A stretch of 64,000 nucleotides of DNA from Pseudomicrostroma phylloplanum (lineage: Eukaryota > Basidiomycota > Exobasidiomycetes > Microstromatales), in NCBI GenBank assembly GCA_039545275.1, contig BCHS01000003.1, positions 1-64,000 of the forward strand, in the 5' to 3' direction. How positions within the stretch are numbered: position 1 is the stretch's first letter; every line of letters begins with the position of its first letter. Shown here one piece after another: positions 9,756-18,559 of this stretch. The position numbers and the translations under genes were made by a program. The notes under the pieces are model-generated. The model made no database searches and had not been told where the DNA came from. It was given only the letters and a program-made list of their open reading frames with translations.

Positions 9756-11070
9756 ATGCCTGTCCCTACTCACAAACGCCTTGCATGCGCTCAAGTAGAG
9801 TCGGCCTGGCTCGACTTGCGCGCTGGTATCGAGAAGACGAAGCGTCTCATTAGAGATGCAAAAGCACAGGGTGCCGACATCCTGGTCTTGCCAGAGTTGT
9901 GGCTGCCCGGGTACCCTGTGAGTAACCTCTGCGTGGTGCAAGTATCGCTTGACTTCGATTCGGCCTCGGACTGAAAGCATACGGTGCTGCTCCTCCCCCT
10001 TTCGACTGCGCAGTGGTATCTGTGGGTGCTTCCATATGCAGCAACTGTACCGTACACATTGAAGTACCAATCAGCGGCAATGAGCATTGAAGGCTCAGAG
10101 ATGAAAGAATTGCAGCAGGCTGTAAAGGAAGCTGGCATTGTAGTATCCTTCGGCTTCGCGGAGAAGCGAGGAGAGTCTCTCTGGATGGCCAACGCCATCA
10201 TCGACTCCAGTGTAAGTCTCCATGGACGGCAGAAAAGCGAATGTTTGACTGAATTGGACATGTTTTTTTATATCTTTGACAGGGAGCACTGGCCGCCATC
10301 AAGCGCAAGTGGAAGCCCACTGGTGTCGAGCGGGTCATCTTTGGAGACGCATCGGGAGACGTGTTCAACACGGTCGCTCCAACGGCCGTAGGTCAGGTCG
10401 GTGCATTGATGTGCTGGGAGCATCTCATCAATCCTCTGAAGATGCACTGCTATCAGCAGCATGAGACTGTTCACGCAGGCTCTTGGCCTCCCATCTTCCC
10501 ACACGGCGGTATGGAGCATTTCGGTATGAGCTACCAAGGTATCAGATCCATTTCGGCCACATACGCGATGGAGGGAGGTGCCTTCGTAGCAATGTCCACC
10601 GGTCTGGTTTCCGAAGCTGGAGCTCGCCAGATCGGACTCGACTATGCCGTCAGTGGCGAGCCTTTGCCTACCGGCGCATTTCACACGATTCCTGGCGGAG
10701 GCTAGTGAGTAAGGCTGTATGGAGAGCGAGGAGTCTCCTTGTCGAAGCCAACTGACAAAATCTCGCCGATCCCATCTGCTCCAGCGCTACAATCTTCGGA
10801 CCCGACGGACGACAGCTCACTTCCGACTTGCCGCCATCTCAGGAGGGCTTCGTCTGGGCGGATCTGGACCCAACTTTGATCAAGCTTGCCAAGCAGCTTG
10901 TTTGCCCTGCAGGCCACTATGCCCGCCCCGATGTGGCACAACTTATCATCAACAGTGAGGCGAAGGAAGTCGTGACTAGCACACGGAGAGCTTATGAGAC
11001 AAACGGTGTAGCCGACTTCCAAAAGAGCGGACGTGGCGCGTCCCTCAATGAGTCAGAGCAAGATGATTGA
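9756..11070 (+). CDS. Nitrilase (nitrile aminohydrolase, carbon-nitrogen hydrolase family)
   Basis: The enzyme hydrolyses a nitrile to a carboxylic acid and ammonia. Exons 9756-9917, 10014-10211, 10283-10704 and 10785-11070 give 355 residues, typical for fungal nitrilases. The catalytic triad is visible: Glu47 in VLPELWLPGYP, a Lys in KRKWKPTGVER (probably Lys129), and Cys164 in ALMCWEHLINPL. HAGSWPPIFPHGG and GEPLPTGAFHTIPGGG are also family-like blocks. Exon joins preserve phase and rebuild PGYP-WYLW and GGGYATIFGPDG. It is transcribed away from the aldoxime dehydratase, so both genes can be controlled from one promoter. Substrate class (arylacetonitrile, indole-3-acetonitrile or aliphatic) cannot be decided; indoleacetonitrile would give auxin. 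Confidence 0.95.
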
Positions 11071-12711
11071 GAGCTATGCCGTTCTCATGCCGCTTTGTGT
11101 CCCGATAGTCCACTCTCAATTGATCCTTCGTTTTGTCACATCCAGCTCACGAGGCTACGTGGCTTGCAATATCTGTCACGCTGTCTTGCACTGCACTCTA
11201 CCCCCATCGTTGTGAGTGGGGGTGTCGACACCTGCGCGGAGGGCGCCTGCTACCCACGCTTTCGTAGCATGCCCGCGCATGTTGATCAGCGGACGTTGGC
11301 AGCGGCCTCAGTACACTACCTGACATAGAAGACCCAGCGGCGAAATACACAAGCCCAAAGCCCATCGCGCAGGCATCTCGCACTCGCATCTCACCCGAAC
11401 GACTTTAGCAGTACACTTGGTCTTCCCACTCCCGATCTCAGAACAAGGGAAGCAAGCCTTGCTCCGGTCTCCTTCGCCACGAAGAGACAACACGGCAAGC
11501 TGCAAGTTTGCCGCTCTACATTGGGGTGTAATCGCGGGGCGTTCTTCTTGCCACAACTGCTATGCAAAGCGACCCTGTGACACTGACGCGACACGAAAAG
11601 AGAGTACGGTAAGCGATGAGCGACCACTCCCGAAACGTGGGGAAATCCTTCGCTGCACTTCGACATTGACACAATTCAATGGCAGTGATCGTTCACGGTT
11701 TTCTGGATTCTGTACAGTATCATGGCAGTACAGAACAGCGACAAGTTCATGCAGCTCCTGGAGCAGACGGTTGGTGCCATCGGCGAATGCGAAAGTCGAG
11801 TGCTAGAGCCACTGTACCTGCAAGCTTGGTTCTACAGTACCTCGCGGGCAGTCTGGTGCCGTTTTCACGTTGCGACGCGTTGAAGCGAAGTGATCTGACG
11901 CGCATGTACAGGATTGAATGCGTATGAAAGTGTGACGTGGGGTGTTGTATGTGATCACGACTGAGGTGCTGAGACGGGGAGACAATTGATGTGAGGTCCG
12001 GGAGACAGTCCAAGCTACAGTACTATTCCAGAAGTGGTCCACTGCTGCTCCGAGCCAACGAGATCAGTGCGTTCGAGATCACAGGCATTTGGACGCGAAG
12101 GGTATCAACGCTAAGTGAGCTCAGGGCTCATGTAGAGTTCCATGCGAGACCGCTCAAACATGCACAGTACGATACAGTGTTACTGTACAGTCGCAAGGTG
12201 CAAACATGTATTGCTGTAGCCTAGGCGAACGTTTCGTGTGCTTTCCCGCTGCGCACGTCGTATCATCGTACTGTGCCATACCACGACGTGCAGCCAACAA
12301 TGATGGCCCAGAAATGTCAGCACTCTCGCAATGGACATCAAAGCGAAGTCTCAGAACGGAGAGAGCAGCTACCAATCGAAACGGTGCTTCAGCTGGCACG
12401 ATACATGCACCTTTTGCCGCTCAGCGCCTGCCGCGGGGGCTCGAAGTGAATTTCGACCATGCACACGTGCCCCAGATGCGAGATCTTGCACGACAAACAC
12501 TCCTTTTGTCACTCAGTTCTAGACAGTTGCAGGTGGAAGTGGCAGGCTGGTTCGAAGTCTGGCAACCTGCCTTGCACTCTGGCAATCTGAGCCTGAACTC
12601 AAGCTACACTTTAGCGAGCTTCAGGCATCAGATCAGCGTCATGTGGCTACTTTTGAACATGCATGCTGCCAAAATATCTTTGTCATGGCTAAAGTTTGGT
12701 GCACCTGCCTA

Positions 12712-12734
12712 GAATTGAGTGACGAAAGGAGTAC
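12712..12734 (+). repeat. Dispersed repeat, copy 1
   Basis: Core GAATTGAGTGACGAAAGGAG followed by TAC, preceded by GCCTA. It is followed by TACGCAATTGG, linking it to the TTGCGTA motif family. Confidence 0.8.
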
Positions 12735-13015
12735 TCATACGCAATTGGCCGCAGATATCACTCACCGGGTTTGCAAAACAGCGCACTATCTGAGAGGACT
12801 ACACTTTTGAGTGCAATGTGAACCACATCTCACCCCGCCTCGTCATTCGTCATCTACTCCTTCCGTCACCTAACTTTAGCCAGCTGCGGCCAACTTCAGC
12901 CGGCTTGCACGAAAACGTTCTCGACAGGACGGAGACTCAACTTTGGCCGCATCACACTGCTGCAGTGCTTGCGCTTGGCTACAGTATTCTGTGGCTTAAA
13001 TTGACCGCCAGAGTC

Positions 13016-13093
13016 TGAGGCAGGCCGCCAGACTTCCTGTCACCCTGCTAATCGGACGTACATTTGGCTAGAATTGAGTGACGCAAGGAGTAC
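13016..13093 (+). repeat. Dispersed repeat, copy 2, with longer left arm
   Basis: 13071-13093 matches copy 1 with one change (C for A). Its left arm, from 13016, starts with GAGGCAGGCCGCCAGAC and ends in TTGGCTA. The arm recurs in diverged form at 13834-13887, so the real unit is longer than the core. Confidence 0.75.
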
Positions 13094-13299
13094 ATTGAGC
13101 CAGCTGCAGCGTATCCTGGCAGACTAATGTGTAGGCTGGCAGGTTGTCTCGCGCTCAAGGCATCTCATCCTGGAGTCAGACCGCTACCTTTGAGCAGAGG
13201 CAACGGGGTACACCATTGTTTAGCCGTCAACGGGGTCCCGAAAACTCGTTGTGGCTTCTACATTATATGGCTTCAAACTCAAGTGATCGCAGCTGGCTA

Positions 13300-13322
13300 G
13301 AATCCAGTGACGAACGGAGTAT
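13300..13322 (+). repeat. Dispersed repeat, copy 3 (diverged)
   Basis: GAATCCAGTGACGAACGGAG, then TAT, preceded by GGCTA. It differs from copy 1 at four positions and lies 229 bases after copy 2. Confidence 0.7.
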
Positions 13323-13372
13323 GCAGATTGGGCCAAAGTACGCAGTTGGACTGTTGTTCTCACGCGTTGTTT

Positions 13373-14090
13373 TGCGAAATTACGCGCCTGTGCAATATTC
13401 ACGCAATCGCTTGCAAAGCACAATCACTAGCATTGTAGTACTCTGCGCTGCACCCAAATGCATAATTCCGCAGCAGAAGTCTTTGCGGCCAGGTACGTGA
13501 TTCTTGTATATGTGCGTCCTTCGCGAAGCAATGCGTAAGCACAGCATATCGATTGCGTAATTTTGCACAGATTGCGTAAAAGTGCTGAGGCCAGAGTTTC
13601 AGCAGGAAATCTCGTGCATGCTTGCCTGTACAGTAGCACTTGAATGATTCATGTGCGTTCATGTTCGTGGATTCTCTATAAAGGGCGCCCGTTGATCTCA
13701 GCCATGTGCTTCACATCCTAGTCGGAACAGAAATACCCTGGTACTGCGTAGTCAGTATGGCCGTATGATATCGGTCTGATGCCGATGATTGGCTAGGACG
13801 AGGCTCGACTTCAGACTGAAATTACCAAAATGGGAGGCAGACTGCCAGACCTCTTGTCAGACTGCTGAACCAACTCTCACTTGGCTACGCCAGATCTCGA
13901 GGATGGAAAGAGTACAATACGCTTCCAATTGCTTGCTGATACTCCGCGTTGCACTCAATTGCGTAATTCTACACTGGTAGTGAGTAAGAATTGCAAGCAA
14001 TTGCGTGATAATCTCATAGACGCATAATTTTGCAGAGCAATGCGTAACAGCAGCAGTTCAATTGCGTGATTTTGCTCACATTGCGTAAGA
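13373..14090. repeat. Cluster of (A)TTGCGTRA motifs
   Basis: About ten copies of TTGCGTAA, TTGCGTGA or AATGCGTAA lie in 720 bases, in both orientations. Examples are TCACGCAAT 13400-13408, AATGCGTAA 13530-13538, ATTGCGTAA 13552-13560, 13571-13579 and 13958-13966, ATTGCGTGA 14000-14008, AATGCGTAA 14039-14047, ATTGCGTGA 14061-14069 and ATTGCGTAA 14080-14088. Outliers sit at 12739 and 14632. Several are next to TTTTGC, suggesting a decayed larger unit. A bZIP-like binding array is the alternative reading. Confidence 0.7.
13834..13917 (+). repeat. Dispersed repeat, copy 4 (left arm kept, core decayed)
   Basis: GAGGCAGACTGCCAGAC begins at 13834 and ends in TTGGCTA near 13887, parallel to copy 2. 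The core is reduced to GGATGGAAAGAGTAC. Confidence 0.55.
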
Positions 14091-14237
14091 TGACAACAGT
14101 CACCTCCTGCAACAGCCACTGTTGCTTGTATAAGATAAAGAGCAGGCGTGTGATGGCTGCCACAGCTGCGATCATGGTGTGAAGAAAGATTTGCACTCAG
14201 GCCAGCTGCAGAGGCAGCTGTACCCGTTGTCAGATTC

Positions 14238-14287
14238 ACCCCATGTACTGCACTTTTACTCAACCCCATGTACTGCAGTTTTACTCA
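14238..14287 (+). repeat. Tandem 25-mer, two copies
   Basis: A 25-base unit beginning ACCCCATGTACTGCA and ending TTTTACTCA is repeated head to tail (14238-14262, 14263-14287) with one or two mismatches. A similar small duplication of TTACTGTAGCTTG occurs at about 14591-14623. Confidence 0.75.
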
Positions 14288-14747
14288 TCTGCTATGCTAA
14301 AAACCGCACTTCCAGCAATCTTAACGTGATTGCGTCCAAAAAATACTTACCAAAGCTGCAAAATTACGTATCAGCTGCGAAACTTTCCCTCTCGCTTGCA
14401 ATGCGGATTCACAGACCACAAACGATACATGAAAGAATTTGCACCGAAGGGCGTGGAATCACACCATCAAGTCACACCCTACTGCCGCAAGACTGATACA
14501 GTATCTCTTGACGAATGATTCTGAGAAGCAAAATGCCAGTATACAGAACAAACAGCCGCTTTGCATCCCGATGAGCCCAAAGGAGCATGCTTTACTGTAG
14601 CTTGTGACTTACTGTAGCTTGACTTGCAACAATTGCGTGTCTCAAGGCAGACGGCAATCTGCAATTGTTGCAAATAGCACAGTCTTGAGTGAGCCGTGAC
14701 AGTCGCGTAGACACCTGCTTTACACTGCAGATTGCGCGAATTCCTGT

Positions 14748-14822
14748 TACAGTACTGTACAGTAGAAATCTCGTCGAGCATCCGTCTACAGTACTGTACC
14801 ATCGCTGAGTACAAGTACTGTA
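14748..14822. repeat. Three TACAGTACTGTA palindromes
   Basis: Perfect 12-base palindromes TACAGTACTGTA lie at 14748-14759 and 14787-14798, with a variant TACAAGTACTGTA at 14810-14822. Partial copies (TACAGTAC, ACTGTACAG) recur through 11.7-12.2 kb and near 13.6 kb and 14.6 kb. Confidence 0.75.
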
Positions 14823-14828
14823 TGCCTC

Positions 14829-14852
14829 AGGATTGAGTGACGAAAGGAGTAC
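14829..14852 (+). repeat. Dispersed repeat, copy 5
   Basis: GGATTGAGTGACGAAAGGAG, then TAC. It is nearly identical to copy 1 although about 2.1 kb away, and follows a cluster of TACAGTACTGTA palindromes. Confidence 0.75.
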
Positions 14853-17004
14853 TGCTCAAACCAGCATCGTCTGTTTCCATGCGTCTAGTCATTCTTCTAT
14901 GCAAGGTTCATGCTTTTTCTCGCTCATAGATCTGGTGCAGAAGCATGCACGTGCTGCAGTCCTCACTGTACATCTCAAACGGGATCTGCGAAGCTTTCCC
15001 GCAAGGCTCATTTGCTGTGTGGAAGAGTCGAGCTGTCGCGCGGCAGAGGTCATGTTCCCGGCACCCAGTTTCAGTGACATGACCTGCACGATGAGGCCTG
15101 CTCTGTAGAACTACCGCCTTTCATCACTCATCTTGACTCAGGAGATGTGTTCGCACTCTTGGCAGCCTGCCTCGCTCTTCAATGGGCCTGATCAGAGGCA
15201 CTGTGGCCAATTTCCAGGCTCGCACGAGAGACCTTCTGCACGCATTGGACCTTTGGGCAACTACTCGACTGTGGCTGCTGAAGGAGTGACACGCACTGGA
15301 GAACTACTTTCTCAAGTGAGTGAGCGTTGAAAGTATGTAGGCCTCAGAAACAAGCATGGACTGTATTGTCGATCAGTCTACGGTCCAATGGACCTACTCC
15401 CGCTCCATGATCACTGCAAACTTGCGTTGCCTCTTCTGCCCAGCGTAGAGCAGTTCCCTGCACATGAGCCGTCACCGACCCTTCTAATTTGCTTGCAACA
15501 GCTCATTGAGCGCCTATGCAGCAACTGGTGTAATCGCCTTCTCGCGGCACCGAGTACGGTCCGGACCCCTTGACGCGAGCCAGCTTCACAGCAGTACGGG
15601 TCTGTAAGCTGATCCACAACGAGTCTGCTGCTGTACGCTGCTTACCTTGTCACTAGATTCTGTATTGCAGCTGCACCCAAATCTGGCAACCTGCGTACTG
15701 CGATTGGCAGGGGGGAGATGTCTTGGCCGGCCGCAATCCGGGCATCGCTGATGCAGCACAGCTCCGGTGTCTATAGCTAGTGTACTGCTTGACTGCCCGT
15801 CTACGAACCTTGTTTCTCGTAGCGTTAGTATGAGCGCTCTCATAGAACCAAGGTGCATCAAGCGATCTGAACGCAATCGACCTCCTCTGTGAGTGATGAG
15901 GCACGATGTCTACTGAATACCCCGCAGGCATCGAGAGTGACCTCTGCTGCTCTCCACTCCCTGCTTGGCGATAAATATGCTTCTGCTCCGCAACCAATCA
16001 GTCTGTATCGGCGCGCATCACGGCATGCACGGTGTTGCGTACGACACAGGTGCCGCTGTTGCTTGCATACAAGACTCCTTTGTACCTCTGAGAAGGAAAC
16101 TCCTGGGCGTGAAGGTCTTTCCGGCCCCTCGCTTACCAGATGTAGGAGAAGGTCTTCCAGAATGGCGCTGTAGCGACTCTTCGGCTTGTTTCGTGATTCA
16201 CCTTGATGCAAAACAGCGAACCGTAGCATCCACGTGAGCTTGAATACGTCTTGAAGAGAACCTAGCTGGCCCGGAAACATATGGCACACAGACCTGTACT
16301 CTGCTCGACCGCCAAGTGCTTGAAAGATGAGAGACTGGCTTGCCTGCTGTTCGGGCCGCTTCTGATTGTTTCTACGGTCCCAGTACTGTCTGATTCTGTT
16401 GACGGCCGTCTGTATCGCTTGAGGCAACTCCATAAGCCTGTAGACGTGCAGCTTCTAGCTTCGCCTCGCCGCTTCGAAGGGTGATCTTCTGGAAACGTCT
16501 AGTGTTAGTGTCATTGCTATTCGTAACTCTGTCCTCTTGAGGAAGTGAGCTGCTGCTGCTCTGCGTCTGCCCCTGGGCATCCTCGCAGTTGCTTCCCAGG
16601 CCTTAGACCTTCGCGTTCTGACCTGACTGCTACCATGCCAAGATCGTCCGGCATGACTCACTTCTGGGCAGACTGAGGCGCAGATGACGGTGGACAAGCG
16701 ACGCTATGGACGACAAGGTCGCGAGATAAATTGGGAATCGAGTGGGCTAGCACACCGGACGACCAAAAGCATGCGAGCGAGGTGCAGTATCCTATCACGC
16801 ATGCTCAGTGTGGCGATGGTCCGAGAGGCGATCCGTCGGCTCGACTCAGTGGCGCTCGCCCTCCACCCCCGCGAGCTCGCTTCGGCCTTCGTCGGTGAAG
16901 TCAATGCATGCCGAAACTCGCGCTCGCACAGACAAACACATCAACTCCACCACACCACCAGCATCTCTTCTTGCCTCCCTTCAGGATTCGCTCACTTCGA
17001 CATC

Positions 17005-18260
17005 ATGGCATCATCTCAAGCTCCCATCGTCCTCATCACAGGCATCACCGGCTTCCTAGCATCTCATGTACTCGACGCTGCGCTAGCGGATCCGGCTGGA
17101 TACCGCGTACGAGGAACGCTACGCAGCAAAGCAGAGAAGGCCGACGAGTTGTTGTCACGCTTGATCGAGCAAGACAGAGAGAGGGTGGAGCTGGTGGAGG
17201 TCAAAGATACCGGCAGCAGCGATCTCACGGAAGCCATGAGGGGTGGGTACAGCCACTGCCAGCGTCTCGTAGGTGGTGCGGGAGTAGCGTTGCTCACTCC
17301 TCTGCTTCTCCACGCCCGACTCACCACAAACCAACACATTCAGATGTCACCTTCGTACTTCACACTGCCTCACCTTACCAGCTTAATGTAAAGGATGCCG
17401 AGAAGGACCTTCTAATCCCGGCTCGCGATGGAACGCTGAATGTCCTTCGCTACGCCGCCAAGGTGCCCTCTATCAAGTTCTTTGGGATCACATCCTCCTT
17501 TGCAGCTGTCAGTGACTTCAGCAAAGGGGGCCCAAACAGGCCTGGATTCACATACACCGAAGACGACTGGAACCCCAATGGATGGAAAGAGGCAGTTGAT
17601 TTCGGTGGAGCGGGAGCCTTCGCGTACAGCGCTAGCAAAAAGGTAGCAGAAGAGGCTGCTTGGGATTTCAAGCGTAGTAATCCACAGGTCTCCTTTGAGA
17701 TCGCGACTTTCAATCCTCCGATGATCTATGGCAAGACCCTCCAGCCAGGCGTCAAGAAGAACAACCTGAACACAAGCAGCGCAACCATATATGCGGTGAG
17801 AGGCAGTGGACCGGGAAGAGCAAGCAAGAGGTAGCATCTGACATCGTCTCTCCACTGCCTTCAATTCCGTCAGCTGATCTCGTCGCTGGAGGCGATGCCA
17901 GAAGATCGTCTCCCGCTGTTCTGCCATGCCCGTGACGTGGGCAACGCCCATGTCCTTGCCTTGTCTCATCTTCCCCAGTCCGCCGGGCACCGCTATCTCC
18001 TCCACGGTGATACCTTCACCTGGGCAATGGCTGTACATCATTTGGCAAGCGTTCGCCCCGCCCTCAAGCCGCGTCTGCCAAAGGGATGGGAGAAGAGCGA
18101 TCCGAATGCCAAGCAACCGACCCAAGAGCACTTTGCTCAATTGGACACGACCAAGGCCAAGGAGCTCCTTGGTATGAGGGACTTCAAAGATTGGAAGACG
18201 ACCTTGGAGGAGTGTGTTGATGATCTACTCGAGCTCGAAAATAGAGCTGGGTGGGCTTAG
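17005..18260 (+). CDS. NAD(P)-dependent reductase/epimerase of the extended SDR family (dihydroflavonol-4-reductase-like)
   Basis: This is probably a cytosolic oxidoreductase acting on a small aldehyde or ketone, of the dihydroflavonol reductase / cinnamoyl-CoA reductase / methylglyoxal reductase (Gre2) group. Exons 17005-17242, 17344-17795 and 17874-18260 give 358 residues, usual for the group. The Rossmann motif is TGITGFLASHV at residues 12-22. The splice at 17242/17344 rebuilds DVTFVLHTASPY, the second family signature. The catalytic Tyr-Lys pair is in AYSASKKVAEEAAW. HARDVGNAHVLAL matches the C-terminal substrate-domain block. The first donor is GTGGGT rather than the common GTGAGT. The substrate is unknown, and no evidence ties it to the aldoxime pathway 6 kb upstream. 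Confidence 0.92.
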
Positions 18261-18559
18261 GATAGGATAGCTGAGAGGCAGTCGGTAGTTGGCAGTGGGC
18301 AATCGCTAGATTTGTTGCGAGGTTGGCAGTCTTTCCCGCGGCAGTGGTCCCGTCGCGTCAGCTTCCCTTGTGTCATTTACGCGCCCGCGTCTTCGGGCGC
18401 AAAGTGTTGCTCTTCCGAGCGCCTGACAAATGCACTGCAGCTCTACCCGCTACCATTGATGCCCAACACGATCGTCCTTTCCAACTTGAGACATACGCAG
18501 CATGTGCTCAAAGCCTTATGCCTCCTTCATCTCGCGCAAAGATAGATAGAAAGCAGACG
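18261..18559. promoter_or_regulatory. MutY upstream region
   Basis: This is the gap between the reductase stop and the proposed MutY ATG (18560), both on plus. An open frame runs through it in phase with MutY from 18323, but its composition and lack of similarity suggest 5' UTR. No clear promoter element was seen. Confidence 0.4.

Larger units (their letters stand above)
11071..17004. other. Gene-poor island with diverged repeats
   Basis: About 5.9 kb without a supportable gene, in a window that otherwise has a gene about every 2.5 kb. Short open frames occur on both strands, but none has conserved motifs or spliceable neighbours. By eye it is more AT-rich than its flanks, most clearly at 13.3-14.4 kb. 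It holds at least three short-motif families (listed separately): a dispersed repeat with core GAATTGAGTGACG, clustered TTGCGTAA motifs, and TACAGTACTGTA palindromes. Decayed mobile DNA, a regional centromere or a replication origin are all possible. No transposase, reverse transcriptase, LTR or terminal inverted repeat was recognised. Confidence 0.75.

Noticed and set aside
12547..12560. GGTTCGAAGTC, resembling a tRNA B box
   Set aside because: No acceptor stem, anticodon arm or A box can be folded around it.
12206..12712. 168-codon open frame on plus in the gene-poor island
   Set aside because: No conserved motif, and it runs into the first dispersed-repeat copy; treated as chance.
15858..16433. 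191-codon open frame on minus in the gene-poor island
   Set aside because: No recognisable motif, mixed composition, no supporting splice partner; similar lengths occur by chance in this GC range.
11071..17004. Possible intact transposon in the island
   Set aside because: No transposase or reverse transcriptase frame, no LTR or terminal inverted repeats, no target duplication seen.
17005..18260. The SDR reductase as a third member of the aldoxime module
   Set aside because: It lies 6 kb away beyond the repeat island, has no GATAAG cluster that I saw, and its family acts on many substrates.
18323..18559. In-frame N-terminal extension of MutY
   Set aside because: Adds residues without similarity; the ATG at 18560 already precedes the conserved domain by about 65 residues.
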